From NCBI GenBank assembly GCA_002448305.1, contig DJWY01000023.1:1-35827 (forward strand): DNA of 35,827 nucleotides. The letters run 5' to 3'. This document shows, in pieces, positions 21,656-30,265 of this stretch (its first letter is position 1; every line of letters begins with the position of its first letter). This DNA is from Selenomonadales bacterium UBA7018. GTDB lineage: Bacteria > Bacillota > Negativicutes > Selenomonadales > Selenomonadaceae. The notes below the pieces were generated by a model. That model had not been told where the DNA came from. It was given only the letters and a program-made list of their open reading frames with translations, and searched no databases. Both the position numbers and the translations under genes were made by a program.

Positions 21656-23044
21656 TTAGTTAGTTATGCCAGGATGAGTCATTTTTTCGGGCGACATGTA
21701 AATTTTAAGCTGTTCTTCGGTCAAAATGCCCTTTTCGAGGATAATTTCGCGAATCGGGCGGCGCGTGGCGTATGCTTCCTTCGCCAACATGGAGCATTGT
21801 TCGTAACCTAAGTGCGGAAGGAGCGCAGTGACCACGCCAACGGAGCTATCAAGCCATTTTTGGCACTGTTCGCGGTTCGGTTCAAGCCCTGTGAGCAATT
21901 TATCGACAAAAGTACGCGATGCATTCGCCAAATAGTTCATTGAACTGCACAAATTGTAAGCCATAATCGGTTCCATGACGTTTAATTCAAATTGCCCGTT
22001 CTCAACGCCCAAAGTAACGGCTAAATCGTTGCCGATGACCTGATAACACGCCTGATCCATGACTTCAGCGATAACCGGATTAACTTTTCCGGGCATAATC
22101 GACGATCCGGGCTGACGTTTGGGCAAAAATATCTCATTCAGCCCGCAACGAGGTCCCGAAGCCATTAAACGGAAGTCATTTGCCATTTTTATAAGAACAA
22201 GCGCAGTATTTTTAAGCGCGGAGCTAACATCAACGAATCCGTCGGTATTATTTGTCGCGTCGATGATATTTGTAGACGTTTCAAAGTTTTCGCCGGTAAT
22301 TTCGCGTAATTTGCGGGCGACAATCTTAATATATCGCGGTTCGGCGTTCAAACCGGTGCCGACGGCGGTTCCGCCCATGTTTATCAGGCGAATACTATCG
22401 ATAGCCCATTCAATACGGCGAATAGAGCGGCGAACGGCGGACGCATACGAGCCCATTTCCTGTCCGAGCGTAATCGGAACGGCGTCTTGCAGGTGAGTAC
22501 GCCCCATTTTTAAAATATCTTTATATTCTTCAGCTTTTTGTTCGAGAGCGGAGGCTAAATAGTCCAAAGCGGCGGTAACGTTGTGACTTTTGTAAGTTAA
22601 GCAGACTTTTATAGCTGTCGGGAGCGAATCATTGGTAGATTGAGCCATATTTGCGTGATTATTGGGCGAAATAATGTCGTAACGCCCTTTTTGTTCGCCG
22701 ATAATTTCCAAAGCGCGATTGCAAAGAACTTCGTTCATATTCATGTTAATTGAAGTGCCCGCGCCGCCCTGAATCGGGTCGACAGGGAATTGATCGATAA
22801 ATTCGCCGTCGATAATCTCTTCAGCGGCCTGAACGAGCGCATTTCCGATTTTTCTATCGAGGCGACCGGTCTCCATGTTAGCTTGAGCCGCCGCTTTTTT
22901 AACTTTGGCGAGAGATTTAATAAAATCTTCGTCCAAACGGCGTCCAGTGATGGTGAAATTCTCGATAGCGCGCATAGTTTGCACGCCGTAATAGGCTTCG
23001 TCGGGGATTTCGAGTTCTCCTAAAAAATCGTGTTCCTTTCTCAT
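21656..23044 (-). CDS. aspA: Aspartate ammonia-lyase (aspartase)
   Basis: A 462-residue member of the fumarase/aspartase superfamily that deaminates aspartate to fumarate and ammonia. The superfamily signature GSSIMPGKVNPV with its mobile catalytic loop is present, as are GRTHLQDAVPITLGQE and the substrate block QSTNDSLPTA. The N-terminus EHDFLGELEIPDEAYYGVQTMRA is typical of aspartase more than of FumC. With the adjacent C4-dicarboxylate exchanger this feeds fumarate respiration: aspartate in, succinate out. GGAAGG lies 10 bases before the ATG. Start is 30 bases from the dcu stop. Confidence 0.92.
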   Translation of the reverse strand: MRKEHDFLGELEIPDEAYYGVQTMRAIENFTITGRRLDEDFIKSLAKVKKAAAQANMETGRLDRKIGNALVQAAEEIIDGEFIDQFPVDPIQGGAGTSINMNMNEVLCNRALEIIGEQKGRYDIISPNNHANMAQSTNDSLPTAIKVCLTYKSHNVTAALDYLASALEQKAEEYKDILKMGRTHLQDAVPITLGQEMGSYASAVRRSIRRIEWAIDSIRLINMGGTAVGTGLNAEPRYIKIVARKLREITGENFETSTNIIDATNNTDGFVDVSSALKNTALVLIKMANDFRLMASGPRCGLNEIFLPKRQPGSSIMPGKVNPVIAEVMDQACYQVIGNDLAVTLGVENGQFELNVMEPIMAYNLCSSMNYLANASRTFVDKLLTGLEPNREQCQKWLDSSVGVVTALLPHLGYEQCSMLAKEAYATRRPIREIILEKGILTEEQLKIYMSPEKMTHPGITN

Positions 23045-23074
23045 GATTTTAGCACCTTCCGTAGAAATTTTTTA

Positions 23075-24400
23075 TTACAAAACAGCATTAGCCAACGCCA
23101 TACCAACTGCAACGCTAACAATGCATGTAATCAAGCCAGGAATTTGAAAACTATGATTAAAAACGAATTTCCCGATTCGAGTAGTGCCCGTGCGGTCGAA
23201 AGCGATACCGGCAAGCACAGTTGCATAAATCGGAACGAGAAAATAGCCATTTACAGCGGGAAACATGCCGATCATAGCAGGCGGAGTGATTCCGAGCGTA
23301 ATTCCGAGCGGCGCGAGCGCACCAATCGTTCCCGCTTGACTTAAAATGACGGCGGAGAGCAGGAAAAGTATAATCGCGAAGACCCAAGGATAAGCGGAAA
23401 TTAAATCAGCCGCGCCGGACTTGATAAAATCGATATTATTGCGCGTGAGGGTGTCGCCAGCCCAAGTTAAGCCGAAAATGCAGTAAACGCCCATTAAACC
23501 GTTACGAAAAACGGATTGTTCGATGATTGAATTGACTTTTACGCCGCAAGCGATAATCATGACGCCCGCCATAGCCATCATAACCATTTCAATGCACATA
23601 GTCATAGTAAAAGAGACCATTTTGCCGCCGAGTTCAGCTGAAGGGCGCAATTCGGGGAAAATGCCGAAGATAACGACGATAATTGTAGCCAAAAGGTAAA
23701 TTGCGACTGCGCGTTTCGTTTCTGGGGAAAATTCTTTCGCTTCAGCGATTTTAGCCTTCTCATTTATGGGCGCGGATTCGCCGCGAGCGACTCTATCGAG
23801 ATATTCTTGGTCTAAATTTAGTTCTTTACCCATACGAGCCGCCCAAAGTGAGCCGCAAACGACGCCGATAAGGGTTGAGGGTATACAAACGATTAAAATA
23901 TCGATTAAAGTTACTCCGGCGGGCGAAAGAAGCCCGACAAGCGCGACGGTAGCGGCGGAAATTGGACAAGCGGTTATAGCCTGTTGAGACGCGATAACGG
24001 ACATAGAAATTGGGCGTTCGGGTCTAACTCCAGCTTCTCTAGCGACTTCAGCGATAACAGGCAGAATTCCGAAGGAAATATTTCCGGTTCCGCACATAAA
24101 AGTAAAAATCCAGCTAATAATTGGCGCATAATAGCTAATTCTGTTCGGATTTTTGCGCAAAAGCTTGACGGCGATTTGAATTAAGTAATCCATGCCGCCG
24201 GACGCCTGCAAAGTGGCGGCGATAACAACGACAGTCATAATAATCATGATAACATCGATAGCGGGGTTGCCAGGAGCGAGACCGAAGCCGAAAACGAGTA
24301 TTGCAATGGCAAAACCGCTTGACATTCCTAAAAAAATGCCTCCGTAACGCGCTCCGATAATCAACATTATCAAAACGACCGCTAATTCAGCCCAAAACAT
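23075..24400 (-). CDS. dcuA: Anaerobic C4-dicarboxylate transporter, Dcu family
   Basis: A membrane protein of about 441 residues with roughly ten to twelve hydrophobic spans. Family features include GARYGGIFLGMSSGFAIA near the N-terminus, CGTGNISFGILPVIAEVA and SVIASQQAITACPISAATVA. Dcu carriers exchange external fumarate, malate or aspartate for succinate under anaerobic conditions. The ATG at 24400 is preferred because GGAGG lies 10 bases upstream; the in-frame ATG at 24430 precedes that site. DcuA versus DcuB cannot be separated with certainty by eye; the aspartase neighbour favours a DcuA-like role. Confidence 0.9.
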   Translation of the reverse strand: MFWAELAVVLIMLIIGARYGGIFLGMSSGFAIAILVFGFGLAPGNPAIDVIMIIMTVVVIAATLQASGGMDYLIQIAVKLLRKNPNRISYYAPIISWIFTFMCGTGNISFGILPVIAEVAREAGVRPERPISMSVIASQQAITACPISAATVALVGLLSPAGVTLIDILIVCIPSTLIGVVCGSLWAARMGKELNLDQEYLDRVARGESAPINEKAKIAEAKEFSPETKRAVAIYLLATIIVVIFGIFPELRPSAELGGKMVSFTMTMCIEMVMMAMAGVMIIACGVKVNSIIEQSVFRNGLMGVYCIFGLTWAGDTLTRNNIDFIKSGAADLISAYPWVFAIILFLLSAVILSQAGTIGALAPLGITLGITPPAMIGMFPAVNGYFLVPIYATVLAGIAFDRTGTTRIGKFVFNHSFQIPGLITCIVSVAVGMALANAVL

Positions 24401-24474
24401 AGAAAAAAAACCTCCAATCTCTTGAAACACTGATTAAGAATTTTCAGACGTGTATACAAGATACATTGAAGGGG

Positions 24475-24503
24475 ATTTTAGCGGCTAAAATAGCAAATGT
24501 CAA
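24475..24503 (-). promoter_or_regulatory. Promoter of the dcu-aspA-thiN operon, with nearby palindrome
   Basis: On the minus strand TTGACA (24503-24498) and TAAAAT (24480-24475) are separated by 17 bases. About 17 bases downstream of the -10 box is the palindrome TGTATACA (24451-24458), preceded by a related TGTATC. Its position over the early transcribed region suits a repressor operator. Confidence 0.68.
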
Positions 24504-24542
24504 TGCCGATTTATTGTTATGCTAACTATCAACTTGAAATAT

Positions 24543-25385
24543 TTAAATTTTCGTCCAATCGGTCGCCAAATTCAGTATAATTTTAGCAATCTCGTCGTGT
24601 TTTTGCTGATAAGTATGCCCAGTGCGTTCGATAATGATAATTTTGTTAATCTGCGCGGTTTTCATGTGCGAATTTATATTTTTAAGGAAGCCGACGGGGT
24701 CGCCGTCCGTGAAATTGTCGTAGGAGCCGATAATCATTGCGCCGTTATGGGTAATTTGTTCGACTTGGGAAAAATTGCCGGTTGCGTTGTCCAAAATGCC
24801 GCTCAACCAATCGTGCGCGGTATTTGCGGTGCAAACGACCCAGCCCATAAAATAAAACGGCAAAATTTTATTTCCCTGCCCGTATCGAACTAATTTTTCT
24901 ATAAAATCGCGTTCAGAATCGCTAACTCCGCTCATCATATGCGTTAAATTGGCGGGACTCATCAAAATAAAGTGTTCAACGCGCTTTTCGTCGTGATTTT
25001 TGGACAGATAATAAATAACTTTATTTGCGCCGAGCGAATGCCCAGCTAAAATGACGTGGCGATAATTTTTGGCGGCAAAATCTAAATAAGCGTCAATATC
25101 TTCGTCTGTGTAGGAAAATCTTTCATTCCACGAGCCGATAATTTCTTTTTCGCGAGTTTTGGCGTTAAAAGTTTCGATTTCGCCGAAAGCGTCGTTAGTT
25201 TGGGCGTAAATAAAGTCAATTCCGTGTGAGCTGAGGGCGTCGCCAATGTTGTAGTAGAAAGGATTGCTGTAAAAATTGCCGTGAATGCCGGTTATAGCGA
25301 TGACGACGGCATTTTTTTTACCAGAATCGAATAAAACGCCGTTTAAAATGGTTCCGCGCCGTGTTTCGACGTTAATATTTTGCAT
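24543..25385 (-). CDS. Alpha/beta hydrolase (DUF1749-like)
   Basis: A 280-residue cytoplasmic alpha/beta hydrolase. The nucleophile elbow is AGHSLGANKVIYYLS, and the oxyanion region is ITGIHGNFYSNPF. A C-terminal His is in ERTGHTYQQKHDE, and the acid is probably the Asp of YDNFTDGDP. The overall plan resembles DUF1749 proteins, many of which are peptide or ester hydrolases of unknown substrate. It starts immediately after the broken old yellow enzyme gene (stop at 25386), so the two formed an operon. Confidence 0.78.
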   Translation of the reverse strand: MQNINVETRRGTILNGVLFDSGKKNAVVIAITGIHGNFYSNPFYYNIGDALSSHGIDFIYAQTNDAFGEIETFNAKTREKEIIGSWNERFSYTDEDIDAYLDFAAKNYRHVILAGHSLGANKVIYYLSKNHDEKRVEHFILMSPANLTHMMSGVSDSERDFIEKLVRYGQGNKILPFYFMGWVVCTANTAHDWLSGILDNATGNFSQVEQITHNGAMIIGSYDNFTDGDPVGFLKNINSHMKTAQINKIIIIERTGHTYQQKHDEIAKIILNLATDWTKI

Positions 25386-26325
25386 TTAACTGCGCCTCCC
25401 ATTGAAAATGCAACGGTGAGCGGGCGTACGGTAGCAAGCATTGCAAGAAATGCATTTTGAGACGCAATTTTTATCGGCGAGAAGTTTTTTCGGGAAATTT
25501 GGTTCACAAATAAGCGGGCGGGACAAAGAAATCAATTCCACGCGCGTTTTATTTAAAAAATCTTCCATAGTTTGCCGACTACGCCAGCCTCCGACGCAAA
25601 TAACAGGAATTTTTACATTTTGAGCGAGTTTAGCGGCGAAATTGCCGAAATAACCTTCATTGACGCCGGCTTTTATACCGCCGACGGAAGTACCGTTGCC
25701 GCTGACTTCGATTGAATCAATTCCGGCGTCCGCGAGCATTTTGCAAATAATTAGGCTTTCATTTTCGGTTAAACCGCCGCTAGTGAAGTCGCTAGAATTG
25801 ATTTTTATAGTGACGTGGAGGCTTGGAGCGGATTTTTTAACGCCATTTAGAATATCGATTAAAATTTTGGCGCGATTTTCGGTAAAATTGCTGTTAATTA
25901 GCGGGCTTATGAAGCGACTAAGGAAGAAAAAGTGTGCGGCGTGGATTTGTACGCCGTCAAAGCCACAAATTTCAGCGCGAACGGCGGCATCGACGAACAT
26001 TTTTATAATATCGCGGACATTTTCGGCTGATAAATCATTTTCGGCGACTTCGACGGAATTTTTATCATAAAATGCGCCCAAAGCGAGCTGACTAATCGCT
26101 TTGCAGTCTTCAGCGTGAATAATTTCGACTAATTTTTTATATTGGGGAATCAATGTTGTTAGAAAGGCGCATCATGCCGCCGAAATAAAAATCATTGCTT
26201 GCGACGCTGGTAAAACCGGTGATAATCGCGCCGACGCCGCCTTTACTGCGTGCAGTATAATATTGAATAAAAATTTTGGCGAGAACGCAGAAAGTTAGGT
26301 ATTTAAATGGAAAATAAAGTTTCAT
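25386..26325 (-). pseudogene. Old yellow enzyme (NADH:flavin oxidoreductase), broken
   Basis: This flavin oxidoreductase gene has two lesions. The N-terminus (MKLYFPFKY, 26325) jumps to IFIQYYTARSKGGVGAIITGFTSVASN, so about 40 residues of the FMN-barrel start, normally NRIV...P, are missing. A frameshift near 26145-26150 then separates MMRLSNNIDSP from IPQYKKLVEIIHAEDCKAISQL. The rest is well preserved: FDGVQIHAAHFFFLSRFISP, ISLSRPLICEPNF and a terminal CISCNACYRTPAHRC Cys cluster. It is divergent from an HxlR regulator, a common partner. A shorter product from 26153 could be translated but would lack part of the barrel. Confidence 0.82.
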
Positions 26326-26681
26326 ACCAGATTGACGCGACATTAAACGACGTAATCAATAAAAAATGCCCGATTTTATGCGCAATGAACGTAATCGGGT
26401 CGAAATGGAAGTTGCCGTTAATTTGGTACCTGCACGAAAAAGAAAATACCCGATATAACGAGCTGAAACGCCGCATACCGGGCATAACTAACTTTATGTT
26501 GACAAAATCTTTGCGTGAAATGGAAATGGACGGGCTAATTTTGCGACGCGAGTTGATTTCGGAGCCGCCAAAGACTGTAGAATATTCATTGACGGAATTT
26601 GGCAAGGAATTGATACCTGCGCTAAATGAACTTTACATTTGGGGCGAAAAAATCCTAAGTTCGCAAAAAAAATCTGGCTAA
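26307..26681 (+). CDS. HxlR-family transcriptional regulator
   Basis: A 124-residue winged-helix regulator of the HxlR/YodB type. The core includes CAMNVIGSKWKLPLIWYLHE and RYNELKRRIPGITNFMLTKSLREME (recognition helix and wing), then TVEYSLTEFGKEL. Members sense reactive electrophiles or thiol stress and control an adjacent reductase. The conserved N-terminal Cys19 (KKCPI) is at the position of the sensing cysteine of YodB-type proteins. The start overlaps the 5' end of the divergent reductase pseudogene by about 19 bases, so operator space is very limited. The 3' end overlaps the serine hydrolase gene by 27 bases, convergently. Confidence 0.88.
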   Translation: MENKVSYQIDATLNDVINKKCPILCAMNVIGSKWKLPLIWYLHEKENTRYNELKRRIPGITNFMLTKSLREMEMDGLILRRELISEPPKTVEYSLTEFGKELIPALNELYIWGEKILSSQKKSG

Positions 26682-27794
26682 AAGCGGATTCATAACATTT
26701 TCTTCCCAAATATAGCCGGAACTGAACTTGCCGAGAGCTTTTTTATCGTCAACATCAATAGCGGTGCCGTTTATCATGAAAATAACGCCGTTTTGGGTGT
26801 TTGGAATGAAATACAAGCCGGAAATCAGCCCGTAAGCCTCGCCGCTATGCCCGATTAAATCAATTTCAAAGTCTTTACAAAGCCGCGCGCGACTTTTTCC
26901 GCCGATTTTATAAGTTCCGAGCCCATAATTTTCCATAACGCCGCCATAAGTATCGCCGTTAGGAAATTTTTCGTTAAAAGTCCAGTGCGGCGAAATAATT
27001 TGGTTAAAAGAGTCCGCGCAGATGATTTTTTTTCCGTTATAGGAGCCTTTATTCATAAGCATAAGCAAAACTTTGGCTAAATCGTCGAAAGAAATGCGCA
27101 AACCGCCCTGCGGAGCGAAAATTTCTGCGTTCGAGCCGATTTTATAGCCGGATAAATCGTTTTTCGGCTGAAATTTATAATCATCGACTTGCGGGAGCCA
27201 AAAATTTTGTTTTCGGTAGATAGTGCCGAGATTTTTGAAGGCATTTGGGCTTAAATTGCTAACTAAATAGCCGCCGTCAATATTTAGGGGCTTAAGAATG
27301 TGATTTTGCTGATAAATATCGAAACGTTCGCCGGAAACGCGCTCAATAATGGTTCCGAGCAGTACATAATTAAAATTGCAGTATGTAAAAAATTTTCCAG
27401 GCATTTTATCGGCGAATTTTGGATTTTCGTCGCGCAAGGAAGAAGTATGGCAAGCGAGCATTTCGACAGTAATAATTTTGTCGGGGAAATGTGGATTACG
27501 CAAGTTAAAATCAAGAAAATTGCTTGCGTCGTCGGATAAATTCAGCTTTCCGCGCTCGACTAGCTGCATAATAGCAAAAGCGGTGAACATTTTCGACAGC
27601 GACGCGGCTCTAAGCAGAGTTTTGCGGGTCATTTTTTTATTTGGGTTAATATGCCTGCGTCCGCCGAAGAAAGAATAAATTTCTTGGGCATTTTTAAAGG
27701 CGATAACGCCGAGACCTAAAATTTTCGTGTCGTTATCGCCAATCATAGCGGAAAATATGTTATCCAAAGAATTTTTATCAATCATTTTAATCAT
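26655..27794 (-). CDS. Serine hydrolase of the class C beta-lactamase/esterase family
   Basis: A 379-residue protein of the penicillin-binding-protein-like serine hydrolases. The SxxK motif is SLSK (Ser65-Lys68), the YxN motif is YCN (Tyr138), and an HSG motif, GHSGEAYG, takes the place of KTG. There is no signal peptide or lipobox, which suggests an intracellular esterase or D-peptidase rather than a secreted beta-lactamase. The stop of lpxI is 3 bases before its start, with no ribosome binding site, so translation is probably coupled to lpxI. An alternative ATG is at 27785. It sits where lpxB often follows lpxI. Confidence 0.83.
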   Translation of the reverse strand: MIKMIDKNSLDNIFSAMIGDNDTKILGLGVIAFKNAQEIYSFFGGRRHINPNKKMTRKTLLRAASLSKMFTAFAIMQLVERGKLNLSDDASNFLDFNLRNPHFPDKIITVEMLACHTSSLRDENPKFADKMPGKFFTYCNFNYVLLGTIIERVSGERFDIYQQNHILKPLNIDGGYLVSNLSPNAFKNLGTIYRKQNFWLPQVDDYKFQPKNDLSGYKIGSNAEIFAPQGGLRISFDDLAKVLLMLMNKGSYNGKKIICADSFNQIISPHWTFNEKFPNGDTYGGVMENYGLGTYKIGGKSRARLCKDFEIDLIGHSGEAYGLISGLYFIPNTQNGVIFMINGTAIDVDDKKALGKFSSGYIWEENVMNPLLARFFLRT

Positions 27795-27797
27795 TTT

Positions 27798-28601
27798 TTA
27801 CATCGCGACGATTGAAATGCCTTTTTCGTCGGCGAAAGCAATCATTTGTTCGCGTTCAACTAGCAAAGTTTTGCCGGCTTCGATAGCCAGAGCGGTTGCG
27901 CCGGCTTTAGCCATGTTCTCAATGGTGCGATAGCCGACGGTCGGCACGTCGAAGCGGTTATCCTGTTGAGGTTTAGAGACTTTCGCGACGACTGCGCCGC
28001 CGTGCGCCAATTTTCCGCCGCGTTCAATACAAGCGTCGGTACCTTCAATCGCCTCAAGAGCCATAACCGCCCGATTTTTTACAACGACGGTCTGACCAAT
28101 ATCGAAACGACCGAGTTCTTTAGCGATTCTGAAGCCGAATTCCATATCTTGGCGTTCGATTTCGGTTGGTTCGCGTTGAGTGATAGTACCTCTGCGCGGC
28201 ATGAGTTTTCTAATCAATTTCGTTTGGTCGAAAGTCTGAATACCGGCTTTAGCGAGTTCGCGAACGAATGCCATCATAATTGTATCGTCTTTTCTATCGG
28301 GCAGTGACATAATAAGCTGAATCATGCGGGCATCAGGGATAACTGCGCCGTTGAATAGAAGTTCTTTAGTCACTTTGCCGATTAGGGTAACTTGTTTGAT
28401 TTGATTCCGCACAAGGTAATTAAAAACTGCGTCGAGTTGGGCGACGCTGATAAATTGAAAATCTTTTGTGAACTGAGCGATTTGCGGGTCGCTGTCCGCC
28501 AAAAGTCCTATTGCATAAACTTCATAGCCGAGCTTTTGGGCGGCGCGAGCACATTCGACGGGCAATTTTCCGGTTCCCGCCAATATTCCGAGCCTATCCA
28601 T
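27798..28601 (-). CDS. lpxI: UDP-2,3-diacylglucosamine pyrophosphatase LpxI
   Basis: A 267-residue member of the DUF1009/LpxI family, which hydrolyses UDP-2,3-diacylglucosamine to lipid X and UMP at the beta phosphate, in place of LpxH. Family features: N-terminal GILAGTGKLPVECARAA, then LIGKVTKELLF, the block DDTIMMAFV, and VVVKNRAVMALEAIEGTDAC. The terminal VPTVGYRTIENM segment is also conserved. AGGAGG lies 7 bases before the ATG. It follows a hypothetical gene in the lipid A operon. Confidence 0.95.
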   Translation of the reverse strand: MDRLGILAGTGKLPVECARAAQKLGYEVYAIGLLADSDPQIAQFTKDFQFISVAQLDAVFNYLVRNQIKQVTLIGKVTKELLFNGAVIPDARMIQLIMSLPDRKDDTIMMAFVRELAKAGIQTFDQTKLIRKLMPRRGTITQREPTEIERQDMEFGFRIAKELGRFDIGQTVVVKNRAVMALEAIEGTDACIERGGKLAHGGAVVAKVSKPQQDNRFDVPTVGYRTIENMAKAGATALAIEAGKTLLVEREQMIAFADEKGISIVAM

Positions 28602-28631
28602 TGCAAAACCTCCTAATTCCTAACTGCTTTT

Positions 28632-28985
28632 TTAAACTTTAATAGCGGGCATAACGGCGGCAAGCCTTCTCGCCTCAGCCTCGCGCTGGCGTTGTTGGTC
28701 TTCGACGAAATCGGGGAATTTCATATAAAGCACCGTCAACGCGCTAATTACTTCGTCAAAAGTTTCAGTTTCATGACTGCGGCGCGATAAAATTTCCTTA
28801 ACAAGCGCGGCAGAATTTTCAAGGGTAATTTTTTCGCCGCGACGCCAATTTTTTAAATCTGTCTGAACGTATTCGCGAATAATATCGGTGCCCGCGTCGT
28901 CAAGCCTCCTGCCGTCAATCGCTAAGGCGTCTTGAATTGCTTTTGCTGTCCAAAGTGCCAACTCTGCAATTTCTCTGCTAGTCAT
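28632..28985 (-). CDS. Small helical protein in the lipid A operon, unknown
   Basis: A 117-residue all-helical, charged protein with no recognised motif; it contains several Arg-rich stretches and no membrane span. The ATG at 28985 was chosen because GAGG lies about 10 bases upstream. The longer frame from 29048 would extend back over the end of lpxA. It lies between lpxA and lpxI on the same strand with short spacers, so it is co-transcribed with lipid A genes. A regulatory or adaptor role is possible but unsupported. Confidence 0.65.
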   Translation of the reverse strand: MTSREIAELALWTAKAIQDALAIDGRRLDDAGTDIIREYVQTDLKNWRRGEKITLENSAALVKEILSRRSHETETFDEVISALTVLYMKFPDFVEDQQRQREAEARRLAAVMPAIKV

Positions 28986-28998
28986 AAAGTTAAGTTCC

Positions 28999-29799
28999 TC
29001 ATTTCTCGTCAAAATCGCGCCGTTCGCGACAAATTCCGCGTTCCGCATTGCGCAAAAATCTTAAAAAGTGTTCGACCTCTTCGCAAGAATCAACTTCCTG
29101 CTCAATTACGGCGATAGCTTCCGCCAAACTCAAGCCCGAACGATATAAAATTTTATAAGCCTTCTTAATAAGCCGGCGACTTTCAAGCGGAACGCCCGCC
29201 CGCGAAATTCCAACGTTATTCAAGCCGACGACTTTAGCGGGGTGCCCGTCGACCAGCGTATAAGGCACGACATCTTGAACGAGTTTGCTCATACCGCCGA
29301 CCATAGCATTTCGACCGATTTTAACGAATTGGTGCACGCCCGCCATACCGCCGATAACAACTCTGTCCTCAACCGTTGCATGACCCGAACAGCTCGCTAA
29401 ATTCGACATGATAACATGATTGCCCAGCGTGCAATTATGCGCAATGTGGATATAAGCCATAAGCAAGCAATCGCTACCAATGCGCGTTTCGTTACCTTCG
29501 CCGGTTGCACGATGAATCGTTGCGCCTTCGCGAATGGTCGTCCTGTCGCCGATAACTGTAGCACTTTGCTCGCCTTTAAATTTTAAATCCTGTGGCATAT
29601 CTCCGACCGACGCGAATTGAAAAATTCTGCAATCCTTGCCAATCGTCGTCCATTTTTCTATAACTGCATGGGGACCAATAACTGAACCGTCGCCAATTTC
29701 GACCTCGTCGCCAATCACGCAGTAAGGACCAATCGTAACATTTTCGCCGAGCCGCGCACTTTTGGAAATGACCGCGCTAGGGTGAATATTCATTGTCAT
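28999..29799 (-). CDS. lpxA: Acyl-ACP:UDP-N-acetylglucosamine O-acyltransferase
   Basis: A 266-residue left-handed beta-helix enzyme catalysing the first step of lipid A synthesis. Hexapeptide repeats fill residues 5-180. The catalytic His lies in MAYIHIAHNCTLGNHV. The C-terminal helical part begins NNVGISRAGVP. AAGGAG lies 8 bases before the ATG at 29799. The gene follows fabZ by 12 bases. Confidence 0.96.
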   Translation of the reverse strand: MTMNIHPSAVISKSARLGENVTIGPYCVIGDEVEIGDGSVIGPHAVIEKWTTIGKDCRIFQFASVGDMPQDLKFKGEQSATVIGDRTTIREGATIHRATGEGNETRIGSDCLLMAYIHIAHNCTLGNHVIMSNLASCSGHATVEDRVVIGGMAGVHQFVKIGRNAMVGGMSKLVQDVVPYTLVDGHPAKVVGLNNVGISRAGVPLESRRLIKKAYKILYRSGLSLAEAIAVIEQEVDSCEEVEHFLRFLRNAERGICRERRDFDEK

Positions 29800-29811
29800 T
29801 TTAATAGCTCC

Positions 29812-30252
29812 TTAAAGTTCGTCTCGACCTTTTAGCACGAAAGTAAAATCGGCGACGGCTACCAATTTATCATCAACGTAGCCGTCCGTATGCAACACGC
29901 CGAAAAGCCCGCGCACTTTGACAATTTCCGCCTTAGTGATTAGCGTATCGCCGGGCACGACCATTCTTTTAAATTTGATATTGTCCATAGCACCGAAGAG
30001 CGCGATTTTCCCGCGATGTTCTTCAGGATAAAGCATAGCAACGCCGCCGACTTGCGCCATTGCCTCAAGTTGAAGGACGCCCGGCATTATCGGATGTCCT
30101 GGAAAATGTCCGGCGAATTGCGGCTCGTTCATTGTTATATTTTTTAAACCCGTCGCGGATTTGAACGGGTCTATTTCCAAAATTCTGTCCACCAAAAGCA
30201 TTGGCGGGCGGTGCGGCAAAATTTTCATTATGTCTTCGATTTCCAATACCAT
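29812..30252 (-). CDS. fabZ: 3-hydroxyacyl-ACP dehydratase FabZ
   Basis: A 146-residue hot-dog-fold dehydratase of fatty-acid elongation. The key motif is FAGHFPGHPIMPGVLQLEAMAQ, with catalytic His and Glu. The N-terminal KILPHRPPMLLVDRI is conserved. It competes with lpxA for 3-hydroxyacyl-ACP and is typically co-transcribed with it. AAAGGAG lies 7 bases before the ATG. The gene follows lpxC by 13 bases. Confidence 0.96.
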   Translation of the reverse strand: MVLEIEDIMKILPHRPPMLLVDRILEIDPFKSATGLKNITMNEPQFAGHFPGHPIMPGVLQLEAMAQVGGVAMLYPEEHRGKIALFGAMDNIKFKRMVVPGDTLITKAEIVKVRGLFGVLHTDGYVDDKLVAVADFTFVLKGRDEL

Positions 30253-30265
30253 CTATATCGCTCCT

